From GCA-003244245 sp039924425 (GTDB lineage Bacteria; Actinomycetota; Actinomycetes; Mycobacteriales; Pseudonocardiaceae), in contig JBDTAX010000055.1 in NCBI GenBank assembly GCA_039924425.1, positions 1 through 17,840 on the forward strand: 17,840 bases of DNA, given 5' to 3'. The position numbers and the translations under genes are program-made. Under the pieces are notes generated by a model. That model was given only the letters and a program-made list of their open reading frames with translations, did no database searches and was not told the origin of the DNA. This document shows positions 1-6,659 of this stretch, one piece after another. Position 1 is the first letter of the stretch, and every line of letters starts with the position of its first letter.

Positions 1-753
1 GAACGACAACGCCGCGCGTTCGGACAGCTCTCATTGGTCTGGCGAGTCACTTCAGGGATGCTGGACCGAACCGGAGAAAAGCACCTGTCGTGGGCTACCG
101 TGGAACGTGCCATGGCTGCTGCCGAGCGCAGCGATCACGATCTTCTGATCGCTGGGGCCGCTTGGCGACTGGCGGCGGCACTGCGAAGCAACGGGCTGCT
201 CCCGGAGTCCATCGACGTTCCGGTCGCGGTCGCCGACACGCTGAGGCCCCTGTTGGCGCAGTCCCCGCAGCACGCGTCACTTTATGGAGCGATGATGCTC
301 AGGAGCGCGGTGGGCGCGGCCAGTGTCGGTGACCACGCGGCGGTGCGTGACTACCTCCGGGAGTGTCACCGGGCCGCGCAGCTCACCGGCGACCGCAATG
401 ACTTCTGGACCGCGTTCGGCCCCACCAACATCGCCATTCACCGGGTGTGGCTGGCCACTGAAATGGGTGACCCCATCGACGCTCTTCGCCAGGCCGCGCA
501 CGTTGACGACACCAGGCTGCCTCCTGAGCTGGCCGAGCGTCGCGCCTCCCACTTGATCACCGTGGCCTGGTCACACTATCTGCGCCGGCACGACGACCAC
601 GCGCTCAACGCACTGACCGCCGCCAGGGCGGTCGCACCGGAACAGCTCCTGTTCACCCACCGCGTCCACGACATGCTGCGGCAGATGGTGCGCCGCGACC
701 GTCGTGGCCGACGCGAACTACGCACGCTGGCCAAGTTCGTCGACGTGCAGTAG
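1..753 (+). CDS. C-terminal part of a TPR-type (XRE family-like) transcriptional regulator, 5' end outside window
   Basis: The frame is open from base 1, so the gene starts upstream; about 250 residues and the TAG stop are present. The visible protein is a run of amphipathic helices rich in Ala, Leu and Arg (for example HDLLIAGAAWRLAAALRSNG and DHALNALTAARAVAPEQL), typical of the TPR-like C-terminal half of actinobacterial XRE/helix-turn-helix regulators. No DNA-binding domain is visible because the N-terminus is missing. A TTG at 34 could start a shorter protein, but the in-frame coding before it argues for a truncation by the window edge. It is followed 39 bp later by the toxin-antitoxin pair on the same strand. 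The regulator assignment rests on family resemblance only; a stand-alone TPR protein is the alternative. Confidence 0.6.
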   Translation, partial: ERQRRAFGQLSLVWRVTSGMLDRTGEKHLSWATVERAMAAAERSDHDLLIAGAAWRLAAALRSNGLLPESIDVPVAVADTLRPLLAQSPQHASLYGAMMLRSAVGAASVGDHAAVRDYLRECHRAAQLTGDRNDFWTAFGPTNIAIHRVWLATEMGDPIDALRQAAHVDDTRLPPELAERRASHLITVAWSHYLRRHDDHALNALTAARAVAPEQLLFTHRVHDMLRQMVRRDRRGRRELRTLAKFVDVQ

Positions 754-756
754 CGG

Positions 757-792
757 GTGTACCACCTGGATATCTAGTGGTACACTTAGCGC
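757..792 (+). promoter_or_regulatory. Operator palindrome and leaderless-type promoter of the toxin-antitoxin operon
   Basis: GTGTACCAC (757-765) and GTGGTACAC (777-785) form a perfect 9-bp inverted repeat with an 11-bp spacer. A -10-like hexamer TACACT (781-786) overlaps the right arm and lies 6 nt before the antitoxin ATG at 793. No Shine-Dalgarno sequence precedes that ATG, so transcription probably starts at or next to the start codon. Autoregulation by the antitoxin or the toxin-antitoxin complex is usual for type II systems and would fit an operator placed over the -10; that part is inference. Confidence 0.6.
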
Positions 793-1056
793 ATGCCGAC
801 CGCCCGACCACGCCATCAGGTCACTGAGACTCCCACCGTCGCGCACGCATTGGATCTTGCCGCACGGCGGTGGCCGAGCGAGCCACGTTCCAAGCTGCTG
901 CTGCGGCTGGTCCACGTCGGCGGTATCGCCCTGGAGCAGGGGCAGGATGAGACGATCCGTAACCGGCGCGATGCCATTGATGCGAGCAGCGGCAAGTACG
1001 CCGATGCGTTCAGGGGTGACTACCTGGCCGAGCTGCGTCAGGACTGGCCCGAGTGA
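793..1056 (+). CDS. Type II antitoxin, VapB-like, partner of PIN toxin
   Basis: This 87-residue protein lies immediately before a PIN-domain toxin and overlaps it by 4 bases (GTGA), the arrangement of translationally coupled antitoxin-toxin pairs. It is basic and Arg-rich at the N-terminus, with a helix-forming middle (SKLLLRLVHVGGIALEQG) that resembles short ribbon-helix-helix or dimerisation segments, and ends with an acidic, aromatic tail (FRGDYLAELRQDWPE) likely to contact the toxin. The ATG at 793 has no Shine-Dalgarno but sits 6 nt after a -10-like box, so leaderless translation is likely. The expected role is to neutralise the toxin and repress the operon through the palindrome at 757-785. 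The family call rests mostly on genetic context; the DNA-binding fold is not proven by motif. Confidence 0.75.
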   Translation: MPTARPRHQVTETPTVAHALDLAARRWPSEPRSKLLLRLVHVGGIALEQGQDETIRNRRDAIDASSGKYADAFRGDYLAELRQDWPE

Positions 1057-1445
1057 TCACACTGGATGCCAGTCTGGTGATCGCGCACCTGTACCCGCAC
1101 GACCTACACCACCAGGCGGCAACCGAGTATCTCCGCGGCTCGGCGGAACAGGGATTCATCATCCACTCGCTGAACCTGGCCGAAGTGCTTGTCGGCGGGG
1201 TGAAGGTCGGTCGCGGCCAGGAGATGCTCACCGATCTCGAAGCGATCGGCATCCATGTCGCGGATTGGCGGGATGGCGAGCCACTCCGATTGGCGAACCT
1301 GCGGGCTAGCTCCGGACTGAAACTGCCCGACTGCTGCGCGCTGGACACCGCACTGACCACCGCTTCCGCTCTGGCCACCTTTGACGACGCCCTAGCGAAA
1401 GCCGCCCGCCAGCACCACGTCACCGTCGCACCCGGGTGCGCGTAG
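1053..1445 (+). CDS. vapC: PIN-domain ribonuclease toxin (VapC family)
   Basis: This 130-residue protein has the PIN-domain layout of VapC toxins: an N-terminal ITLDAS strand with acidic D5, E44 in the LNLAEVLVG motif, D93 in LPDCCALD and D111/D112 in ATFDDAL. These acidic residues coordinate Mg2+ or Mn2+ for RNA cleavage in the family. It starts with GTG at 1053 inside the antitoxin stop codon, so it is probably made only when the antitoxin is translated. All expected catalytic acids are present, which suggests an active toxin. Cellular targets of VapC enzymes are usually tRNA or rRNA; the target here cannot be read from sequence. The gene ends 13 bp before the convergent yidD stop. Confidence 0.85.
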   Translation: MITLDASLVIAHLYPHDLHHQAATEYLRGSAEQGFIIHSLNLAEVLVGGVKVGRGQEMLTDLEAIGIHVADWRDGEPLRLANLRASSGLKLPDCCALDTALTTASALATFDDALAKAARQHHVTVAPGCA

Positions 1446-1458
1446 CGCCGGGGAGACG

Positions 1459-1914
1459 CTAGATGGGTGGTGGCACCGGGTCGTGGGTGGTGGGGGTGCG
1501 GGGTCGGCAGCGGCCCAGCCGTTTGAGGGTGAGCCAGCCGCCGCGCCGGGCGCCGTGGGCCTGGATCGCCTGCGCCGCGTACTCCGAGCAACTCGGCATG
1601 AAATGGCAACACGGCGCGCGACGTGGGCTGATCTCACGTTGGTACGTCCGGACACCCGCGATCAGCAGCGTGGTGAGTCCCGAGCTCACGGTGGCTTGCT
1701 TGCGACGCAGGGTTCGGGCCTCGGCGAGCAGCGTCGCGGTCAGTTGTGGCCCGGCCAGCAATGTCATGACAAGGCAGTTGCCGCTGAGGCTTTCCCCGAG
1801 ACAGCAGCCAGCGTCAAGCAGGCAGGCGTCGCGAATGCACGACCCGCCCGCCCGCCGGGGTTGGTAGTAGGGATCGTCGTAGCGACGGTCATACCGCCTG
1901 CGACGGAAGGACAT
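1459..1914 (-). CDS. yidD: YidD-family membrane protein insertion efficiency factor with Cys-rich N-terminal extension
   Basis: Residues about 80-141 match the small YidD (DUF37) family: LIAGVRTYQREISP, then C102/C103, the PSCSEYA motif at 107-113, AxxAHGARRGGWL and the RLGRCRP end. YidD is thought to help YidC-dependent insertion of membrane proteins at the inner face of the membrane. Typical members have about 70-90 residues; this one has 151. The first 80 residues hold an Arg/Tyr-rich head, a cluster of Cys (C26, C31, C37, C38, C47) and hydrophobic stretches. The ATG at 1914 has GGAGG just upstream on the minus strand. The usual rpmH-rnpA-yidD-yidC neighbourhood is absent, so this may be a second or relocated copy. 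It lies 37 bp after the ABM-fold gene and may share its transcript. Confidence 0.85.
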   Translation of the reverse strand: MSFRRRRYDRRYDDPYYQPRRAGGSCIRDACLLDAGCCLGESLSGNCLVMTLLAGPQLTATLLAEARTLRRKQATVSSGLTTLLIAGVRTYQREISPRRAPCCHFMPSCSEYAAQAIQAHGARRGGWLTLKRLGRCRPRTPTTHDPVPPPI

Positions 1915-1951
1915 GCCCTCCAGTATGCACCCGCGAGATGGTGGCGCACCG

Positions 1952-2278
1952 CTACCGACGCGGGGAGAGCTCGCCCATCTGACCCCAGCCGTCCTGCGGC
2001 ACTTCGACGTTGACGATCTCTGGAGTCTTCGCGATCACGTCGGGCATCCAGGCCATCGCGGTGCGGAAGTGCTCGGAGTTGACGTGCGAGGTACCGGCTT
2101 GGCTGGACTCGAAGGCCTCGAGGAGGACGAACTGGTGCGGATCCTCGACGCTGCGGGACCACTCGAAGAACACGTTGCCCGCCTCGCGGCGGGTGGCCTG
2201 GGTGAAGTCCGCAACCAGCTCGAGCCACTCCTCGCCGCGCTCGGCCCGGACCGTGAACTTGACCGCAATGAAGATCAT
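1952..2278 (-). CDS. Antibiotic biosynthesis monooxygenase (ABM)-domain protein, putative quinol monooxygenase
   Basis: The 108-residue protein has the pattern of a single dimeric alpha/beta ABM domain: strand IAVKFTVRA, a helix with EEWLELVADFTQATRREAG, FFEWSRSVEDPHQFVLLEAFES, then a helix containing SEHFRTAMAWMPDVI. Family members such as YgiN-type quinol monooxygenases act without a metal or flavin cofactor; others are heme-degrading or structural, so the substrate is unknown. The ATG at 2278 is preceded by AAGGAA at good spacing on the minus strand. It lies 49 bp downstream of the cupredoxin gene and 37 bp upstream of yidD on the same strand, so a three-gene transcript is possible. A redox link between the cupredoxin and this enzyme is only a guess from adjacency. 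Confidence 0.8.
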   Translation of the reverse strand: MIFIAVKFTVRAERGEEWLELVADFTQATRREAGNVFFEWSRSVEDPHQFVLLEAFESSQAGTSHVNSEHFRTAMAWMPDVIAKTPEIVNVEVPQDGWGQMGELSPRR

Positions 2279-2327
2279 TTATGCGTTCCTTGATTGAGTC
2301 GGAGTCCCCCGCCGACGCCAGCGAGGG

Positions 2328-2726
2328 TCACTGGACGATCAGTGTGCCAGACATGTACTGGTGGATTTCGCAGATGTAGGGGTAAGTCCCCGGCTTACTG
2401 GGAGCGGTGACCTCAGCGCGCTGCCCGCCGGAGATGTGGCCGCTGTCGAAGGACTTGTCGCGGGCGGTGAAGGTGTGGGTGGCCTGATCCTCGTTCATCA
2501 CCGTGATCTTGGTTCCCGGCGCGACGGTCAGCGAGGCGGGCATGAACGTGAAGTTTTTGATCACAACCGTGTTGGGGGCGGTCGGGGCGCCGCTCGCCGC
2601 ACTACCGCTCGCCGCACTACCGCAGCTCATGACAAGGCCCAGCACGGCGACCAGCACCATGAGCATCATCGCGGCCGGGCCGCCGCGGCGTGCGGTGGCA
2701 CAGGTCTGCGCGATCTTGTTTCGCAC
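2328..2726 (-). CDS. Exported cupredoxin (plastocyanin/amicyanin-like), probable lipoprotein
   Basis: The C-terminal 80 residues form a cupredoxin domain with all four type-1 copper ligands: H84 in QATHTF, then C119, H122 and M125 in the CEIHQYM loop. The protein therefore probably carries a blue copper centre for electron transfer outside the membrane. The N-terminus has basic residues, a hydrophobic stretch (MMLMVLVAVLGLVMS) and C35 in a lipobox-like VMSC, followed by a Gly/Ala/Ser linker. I chose the GTG at 2726 because GGAGG lies 4 nt upstream on the minus strand; a longer frame reaches 2789 but would place 21 extra residues before the signal peptide. The linker repeat GSAAS is encoded by a 15-bp tandem duplication (2591-2620). 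Met at -2 of the lipobox is unusual, so a plain anchored or secreted form is possible. Confidence 0.85.
   Translation of the reverse strand: MRNKIAQTCATARRGGPAAMMLMVLVAVLGLVMSCGSAASGSAASGAPTAPNTVVIKNFTFMPASLTVAPGTKITVMNEDQATHTFTARDKSFDSGHISGGQRAEVTAPSKPGTYPYICEIHQYMSGTLIVQ
2591..2620. repeat. 15-bp tandem duplication in the cupredoxin linker
   Basis: CGCTCGCCGCACTAC occurs twice, at 2591-2605 and 2606-2620, without mismatch. It encodes the repeated GSAAS just after the putative lipid-attachment Cys. It is one of five 15-bp-period duplications in the window. Confidence 0.9.
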
Positions 2727-2869
2727 GCAACCTCCAAACAGTCGGTGGGAGTTCGGATCTCCCGCGACATCACGTGCCGCGGCAGGCAATCAGTCAGGCT
2801 TTCGATTACGCGCCCCAATGAGTTCGACACCGCTCGCACATCACAATTAGGTCACGGAGTCGACCGGGT

Positions 2870-2921
2870 GCGGATGTGACCGACCTGCCCACATCCGCCC
2901 GTCGAGGTATAACTCAGGGCT
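2870..2921 (+). promoter_or_regulatory. Inverted repeat and -10 box before the membrane protein gene
   Basis: GCGGATGTG (2870-2878) and CACATCCGC (2890-2898) are perfect 9-bp arms around an 11-bp spacer. A -10-like TATAAC follows at 2908-2913, 8 nt before the GTG at 2922. There is no clear Shine-Dalgarno, so leaderless or near-leaderless expression is plausible. The repeat covers the expected -35 area, fitting a regulator site. The interval is shared with the divergent cupredoxin gene, for which I see no clear promoter. Confidence 0.5.
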
Positions 2922-4331
2922 GTGACCAGGACTGTGCCGCGCCAGCCCACGACGGCCTCCCGAGGTCTTCGCGCGGACCTGCTGGCCGCCGGGTGCGCCG
3001 GGCTGCTGGTTGCGGTGGCGGCGGTAGTCGGGGTGTGGCTGCTCCGCCACGGGGTGCCGCTGCACGTCGACGCGCCACCGCTGGGTGCGCAGTGGCTGCC
3101 GCACACCGGGCCGGGCACGGTCCCTGCGGTGGCGCTCGCGCTGCTCGTCATCCTGCGCGGACCGGGTCTGGCCGCCCGGCTGCCGTGGCGGCCGCTGCTC
3201 GGGGTTTCCGCCGTCACTGCGGTGGCCTGGACGATGTTCCTGGCCCTGATCGACGGGTGGCAGCGTGGGGTGGTCGGGCGGCTGACCACCGAGCCCGAGT
3301 ACCTGCACGATGTCCCGAGGGTCGGTGACGTCGGTGTGATGCTGCGTACCTTCGCCGAGCGGATCGTCAGTGGGCGGCCCGAGTCCTGGACCACCCACGT
3401 CGCTGGCCATCCCCCCGGGGCGCTGCTGGTCTTCGTCGGCCTGGACCGGATCGGGTTGCCCGGTGGGGCGCCAGCGGCGCTGCTGTGCGTGCTGGTCGGG
3501 TCCTCGGCTGCGGTCGCGGTGGCGGTTACGCTGCGGGCACTGGGTGCTGAAGCCACCGCTCGGGCCGCGCTGCCGTTCGGGGTGCTGTTTCCCGGCGCGA
3601 TCTGGATCGGGGTGTCCGCGGACGGCCTGTTCTCCGGGGTGCTGGCCTGGGGGGTCGCGCTGCTCGCCATCGGTGCCGCCCGGCCGCGGCTCGACATCCC
3701 TGCTCTGGCCGCGTCCATGAGCGGTGGGTTGCTGCTCGGCGCCACCCTGTTCCTGTCCTACGGGTTGGTGCTGGCCGGGTTGCTCCCGGTGGCCGTCGCG
3801 GTCGCCACCCGCCGGCTGGCTCCGCTGCTGGTGGCCGGCGTCGGCGTGGCCGCCGTGGTGGCCGCCTTCGCGGCGGCGGGTTTCTGGTGGCTCGAGGGAT
3901 ACCAGCTAGTGAAGATCCGGTACTACCAACCTGGCGAGTACGGCCTGCTGCGCCCGTACAGCTACTGGGTATGGGCCGACCTAGCCTGCCTGGCGGTGGT
4001 GCTCGGCCCGGCCGGAGCGGCCGGGCTGTGGCGGTTGTTCACCTCGGGACGGATGGCTGCCGTTGAAGACGGCCCGAACCGGGGTTGGTGGTCCTTGAAG
4101 AGCCTCCAACCAGGCGTGCTGGTGGCGCTGTGTGTGGCGGCGGGGGTGGGGGTGCTAGGCGCTGACCTGTCTGGGTTGAGCAAGGGCGAGGTGGAGCGGA
4201 TCTGGCTGCCGTTCGCGGTCTGGCTGATCGCCGCGACCGGGCTGCTCCCGGCGCGGCGTGTTCAGTGGTGGCTGGCCGCCCAGGCGGTGCTCGCGCTGGC
4301 CGTGAACCACCTGTTGCTCACGACGTGGTGA
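2922..4331 (+). CDS. Polytopic integral membrane protein, possible GT-C-type glycosyltransferase
   Basis: The 469-residue protein has roughly 11-13 hydrophobic segments (first near 20-41, last near 448-466). Three hydrophilic landmarks stand out: D111 in LALIDGWQRG after the third membrane segment, a long extracytoplasmic-like loop 112-180 carrying HVAGHPPGA (H163-G166), and KGEVERIW (421-428) before the last two segments. Loops of this kind with an acidic residue early in the protein are seen in GT-C lipid-linked sugar transferases, but I cannot place it in a named family. The GTG at 2922 gives an N-terminus with a short basic head before the first membrane segment. The neighbouring sugar-nucleotide-type epimerase and propeller lipoprotein favour an envelope-glycan role. 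Its last 14 bp overlap the end of the convergent epimerase gene. Confidence 0.8.
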   Translation: MTRTVPRQPTTASRGLRADLLAAGCAGLLVAVAAVVGVWLLRHGVPLHVDAPPLGAQWLPHTGPGTVPAVALALLVILRGPGLAARLPWRPLLGVSAVTAVAWTMFLALIDGWQRGVVGRLTTEPEYLHDVPRVGDVGVMLRTFAERIVSGRPESWTTHVAGHPPGALLVFVGLDRIGLPGGAPAALLCVLVGSSAAVAVAVTLRALGAEATARAALPFGVLFPGAIWIGVSADGLFSGVLAWGVALLAIGAARPRLDIPALAASMSGGLLLGATLFLSYGLVLAGLLPVAVAVATRRLAPLLVAGVGVAAVVAAFAAAGFWWLEGYQLVKIRYYQPGEYGLLRPYSYWVWADLACLAVVLGPAGAAGLWRLFTSGRMAAVEDGPNRGWWSLKSLQPGVLVALCVAAGVGVLGADLSGLSKGEVERIWLPFAVWLIAATGLLPARRVQWWLAAQAVLALAVNHLLLTTW

Positions 4332-5382
4332 CCGGCTCGCGCAGCGGGTCGGTGGCGAACTGGGCGACACCCTCGGCGAAGGACACCCGCGCCCGGTAAC
4401 CGAGCAGCTCCGCGGCCCGAGCGGGGTCGGCCGTCACATGCCGTACATCGCCGGCCCGGGCGCCACCGACGACCTGAGGGGCGCACCCGCCCATCGCGCG
4501 GGCCAGCTCGGTGGCCAACTCGCCGACGGTGTGCGGCTGCCCGGAACAGACGTTGACCGGCACGCACCGCCCGAGCGGCGGCGCGGCGCTCAGCGCCAGC
4601 GCGTTGGCCCGCGCGACGTCGGACACGTGCACGAAGTCCCGGCGCTGCCGCCCGTCCTCCAGCACCCGCGGCGCGTCACCACTCGCCAGCGCCGACCGGA
4701 AGATCGACGCCACGCCGGCGTAGGGGGTGTCGCGGGGCATCCGGGAGCCGTAGACGTTGTGATAGCGCAGCGCCCACACCCCCCCGCCGGTCTGCCGGGC
4801 CCACGCCGAGGCGAGGTACTCCTGGGCCAGCTTGGTGGCGGCGTAGGTGCTGCGCGGGTCCAGCGGGGCGTCCTCGCCCACCAGCAACGGCTCAAGATCA
4901 TTATCACAGTGCGGGCAGGGCACCTCGTAGCGCCCGGCCGCGATGTCCTCGGCGCGCCGTGGCCCCGCGGGGACGACGCCGTGTGTCGGGCAGGTGTAGC
5001 TGCCCTCCCCGTAGACCACCATCGAGCTGGCCAGCACCAGCTGGCGCACCCCCGCGGTGTGCATCGCCGCCAGCACCACCGCGGTTCCGAGGTCGTTGTT
5101 GGCGGCGTAGTCCGGGGCATCGCTGGGATCCAGCCCGTGCCCGACCATCGCGGCCTGGTGACACACCGCGTCCATCCCGGGTAGCAGGCGGCTCAGCAGC
5201 TCGGCGTCCCGGACGTCGCCGCGGACCAACTCATGCCCGGCCGTCCACGCCGGTGCCGCGCCCGGGCCGTGGGCCTGCGGCAGGAACGCGTCGAGCAGCA
5301 GCACCGAGTGCCCGTCGGCGGCGAGTAGGTCGGCGACGTGCGAGCCGATGAAACCCGCGCCGCCGGTGATCAGAATTCGCAC
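4318..5382 (-). CDS. NAD-dependent epimerase/dehydratase (extended SDR) with a Cys/His insertion
   Basis: The 354-residue protein begins with the NAD-binding GGAGFIGSH motif (G7, G10, G13) and has D31 at the end of strand 2, the extended-SDR HQAA motif near 75-78, the catalytic ASSMVVYG strand and Y180-x-x-x-K184. This places it with UDP-glucose 4-epimerase/dTDP-glucose 4,6-dehydratase-like enzymes; the exact sugar nucleotide is unknown. Between the catalytic Ser and Tyr there is an insertion of about 45 residues with CPTH (131-134) and CPHC (156-159), the spacing of a zinc-ribbon-like knuckle. The GTG at 5382 places the glycine motif right at the N-terminus. It follows the propeller lipoprotein gene by 9 bp on the minus strand, so the two are almost certainly cotranscribed. 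Confidence 0.9.
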   Translation of the reverse strand: MRILITGGAGFIGSHVADLLAADGHSVLLLDAFLPQAHGPGAAPAWTAGHELVRGDVRDAELLSRLLPGMDAVCHQAAMVGHGLDPSDAPDYAANNDLGTAVVLAAMHTAGVRQLVLASSMVVYGEGSYTCPTHGVVPAGPRRAEDIAAGRYEVPCPHCDNDLEPLLVGEDAPLDPRSTYAATKLAQEYLASAWARQTGGGVWALRYHNVYGSRMPRDTPYAGVASIFRSALASGDAPRVLEDGRQRRDFVHVSDVARANALALSAAPPLGRCVPVNVCSGQPHTVGELATELARAMGGCAPQVVGGARAGDVRHVTADPARAAELLGYRARVSFAEGVAQFATDPLREPVTTS

Positions 5383-5391
5383 CCGTGCACG

Positions 5392-6438
5392 CTACGTCAC
5401 TGGATCGATGAGCTCCAACACCCCCTCGGCGGTACCGGTGACGAACAACCGGCCGGTGGAGCTGTCCACCGCGACCGTGTTCGGTTGGCGGACAGTGGGC
5501 AGTGGGGCGGTCAGTACCGGATCCCGCGCGCCGAGATCGAGCCCGATCACCTCGTTGAGCGCGGTCAGCGTCACCCACAGCCGGTCGCGGACCGGGTCGT
5601 AGGCGACCCCGTAGGGCGTGCCGGGCAGCGGGATCCGCCCGATCTGGCGGATCGTGGGTGTCAGCGCATAGAGCAGCACGGCCCCGCCGCGGGTGTCGAT
5701 GACCGCCAGGTGCCCGCGTTTGTCGGCGACCACATGGGTGGGCCCGGCGCCCGCGGGCAGCTGCGCCACCGGCCGCAGCCGCTGGGCGTCGTAGATCTTG
5801 AGCGCGTTCTCCCGGACGTCGACCAGGCCGACTAGATTGCCGACGGCCGCCAGCCCGGCCGGCTGGGTGACGTCGGTGAAGGTGCGCACCACCTGATTGC
5901 CGCGCACCGCGACCACGCTGCCCCCGAGCTCGTTGGCCACGAACACGGTGCCGTTCGCGGCCGCGGTGGCGTCGTGCGGGGACCTGCCGGTGACCACCTC
6001 GGAGATGATCTCGCCGCCGGGCAGCGCCACCCGCAGCAGCCGGTTCGACCCCTCGTCCGGCACCAGCACCGGGCCGCCGGGCGCGGCCAACTGCAGGTGC
6101 CGCAGCCCACCAGGCAGCGGAACCTTGCGTAGCACCGCGCCGGTGGTGGCGTCCAGCAGGGTCAGCGCGGACGGATCACGCACGCCGACGGCCACGACGT
6201 GCGTCAACGGGTCGACCACGACGCCCTCCGGGGCGGCGCCCACCGGCACCGTCCGCCCGGCTGGCGGCGCGCTCGGCACGGGGGAGGAGGCGGGCTCGGC
6301 CGCTGGCGGCAGCTGAGGTGCCGGAGTCGACCCAGTAGCGGTCGACTCAGTAGCGGTCGACCCAGTTGGCGGCGGCGAGCCGCACCCCGCGAGCGCAGCG
6401 GCGGCAAGGAGAGTCACGGAGATCCAGCGAGGGCGCAT
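5392..6438 (-). CDS. YncE/YVTN-type seven-bladed beta-propeller lipoprotein
   Basis: From the ATG at 6438 the 348-residue protein has a clear lipoprotein signal: MRPRW, a hydrophobic core and the lipobox LAGC with C19. A Ser/Thr/Pro/Ala-rich linker follows to about residue 75. The rest is built of repeats of about 40 residues, each with a P.....D-type turn, a V/I-V-V strand and an L-x-x-x-D/G-x-x-T/G end; I count seven, which fits a closed propeller of the YncE/PQQ-dependent repeat class. Such proteins are surface binding scaffolds; no catalytic motif is visible. An upstream in-frame GTG at 6495 would add 19 residues before the signal and overlaps the palindrome at 6478-6495, so I reject it. 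The epimerase gene follows after 9 bp. Confidence 0.85.
   Translation of the reverse strand: MRPRWISVTLLAAAALAGCGSPPPTGSTATESTATGSTPAPQLPPAAEPASSPVPSAPPAGRTVPVGAAPEGVVVDPLTHVVAVGVRDPSALTLLDATTGAVLRKVPLPGGLRHLQLAAPGGPVLVPDEGSNRLLRVALPGGEIISEVVTGRSPHDATAAANGTVFVANELGGSVVAVRGNQVVRTFTDVTQPAGLAAVGNLVGLVDVRENALKIYDAQRLRPVAQLPAGAGPTHVVADKRGHLAVIDTRGGAVLLYALTPTIRQIGRIPLPGTPYGVAYDPVRDRLWVTLTALNEVIGLDLGARDPVLTAPLPTVRQPNTVAVDSSTGRLFVTGTAEGVLELIDPVT
6326..6366. repeat. 15-bp tandem repeat (2.7 copies) in the propeller lipoprotein linker
   Basis: GTCGACCCAGTAGCG (6326-6340), GTCGACTCAGTAGCG (6341-6355, one change) and a partial GTCGACCCAGT (6356-6366) lie head to tail. They encode the Ser/Thr/Ala-rich linker just after the lipid-attached Cys. 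Confidence 0.9.
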
Positions 6439-6477
6439 GTCTGGTGATTCTCCAGTGGTCCGTATTAGGCTGATCCG

Positions 6478-6551
6478 GTGACCCATCAGGGTCACGCTGA
6501 GTGCCTATCGCTGCTGTCCGTGGCAGGATTGCCAGTACCAGGATTGCCAGT
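6478..6551. promoter_or_regulatory. Candidate operator region between lipoprotein and dehydrogenase genes
   Basis: The divergent spacer 6439-6659 holds a perfect palindrome, GTGACCC-ATCA-GGGTCAC (6478-6495), and two direct copies of CAGGATTGCCAGT (6524-6536 and 6539-6551; period 15). The first direct copy sits in TGGCA-GGAT-TGCCA, itself an inverted repeat. These are good candidates for regulator sites serving either direction. I see no convincing -35/-10 pair for the plus strand; on the minus strand TAATAC near 6461-6466 could be a -10. Confidence 0.45.
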
Positions 6552-6659
6552 GGAGTTGATGAGTGAGTGACGGCTCCAGATTCCGGGAGCCGGGCTGTGC
6601 CGGGACCTCGCCCGTGTCCATCACCAATGGCGCGAGGCGTAACACCAAGGAGATGCCCC

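Noticed and set aside
4438..5184. Plus-strand open frame of 248 codons inside the epimerase region
   Set aside because: Antisense to a clear SDR enzyme with intact motifs.
6567..6659. Upstream GTG start for E1-alpha
   Set aside because: The ATG at 6660 has AAGGAG at 7 nt, and the extra residues look like translated leader DNA.
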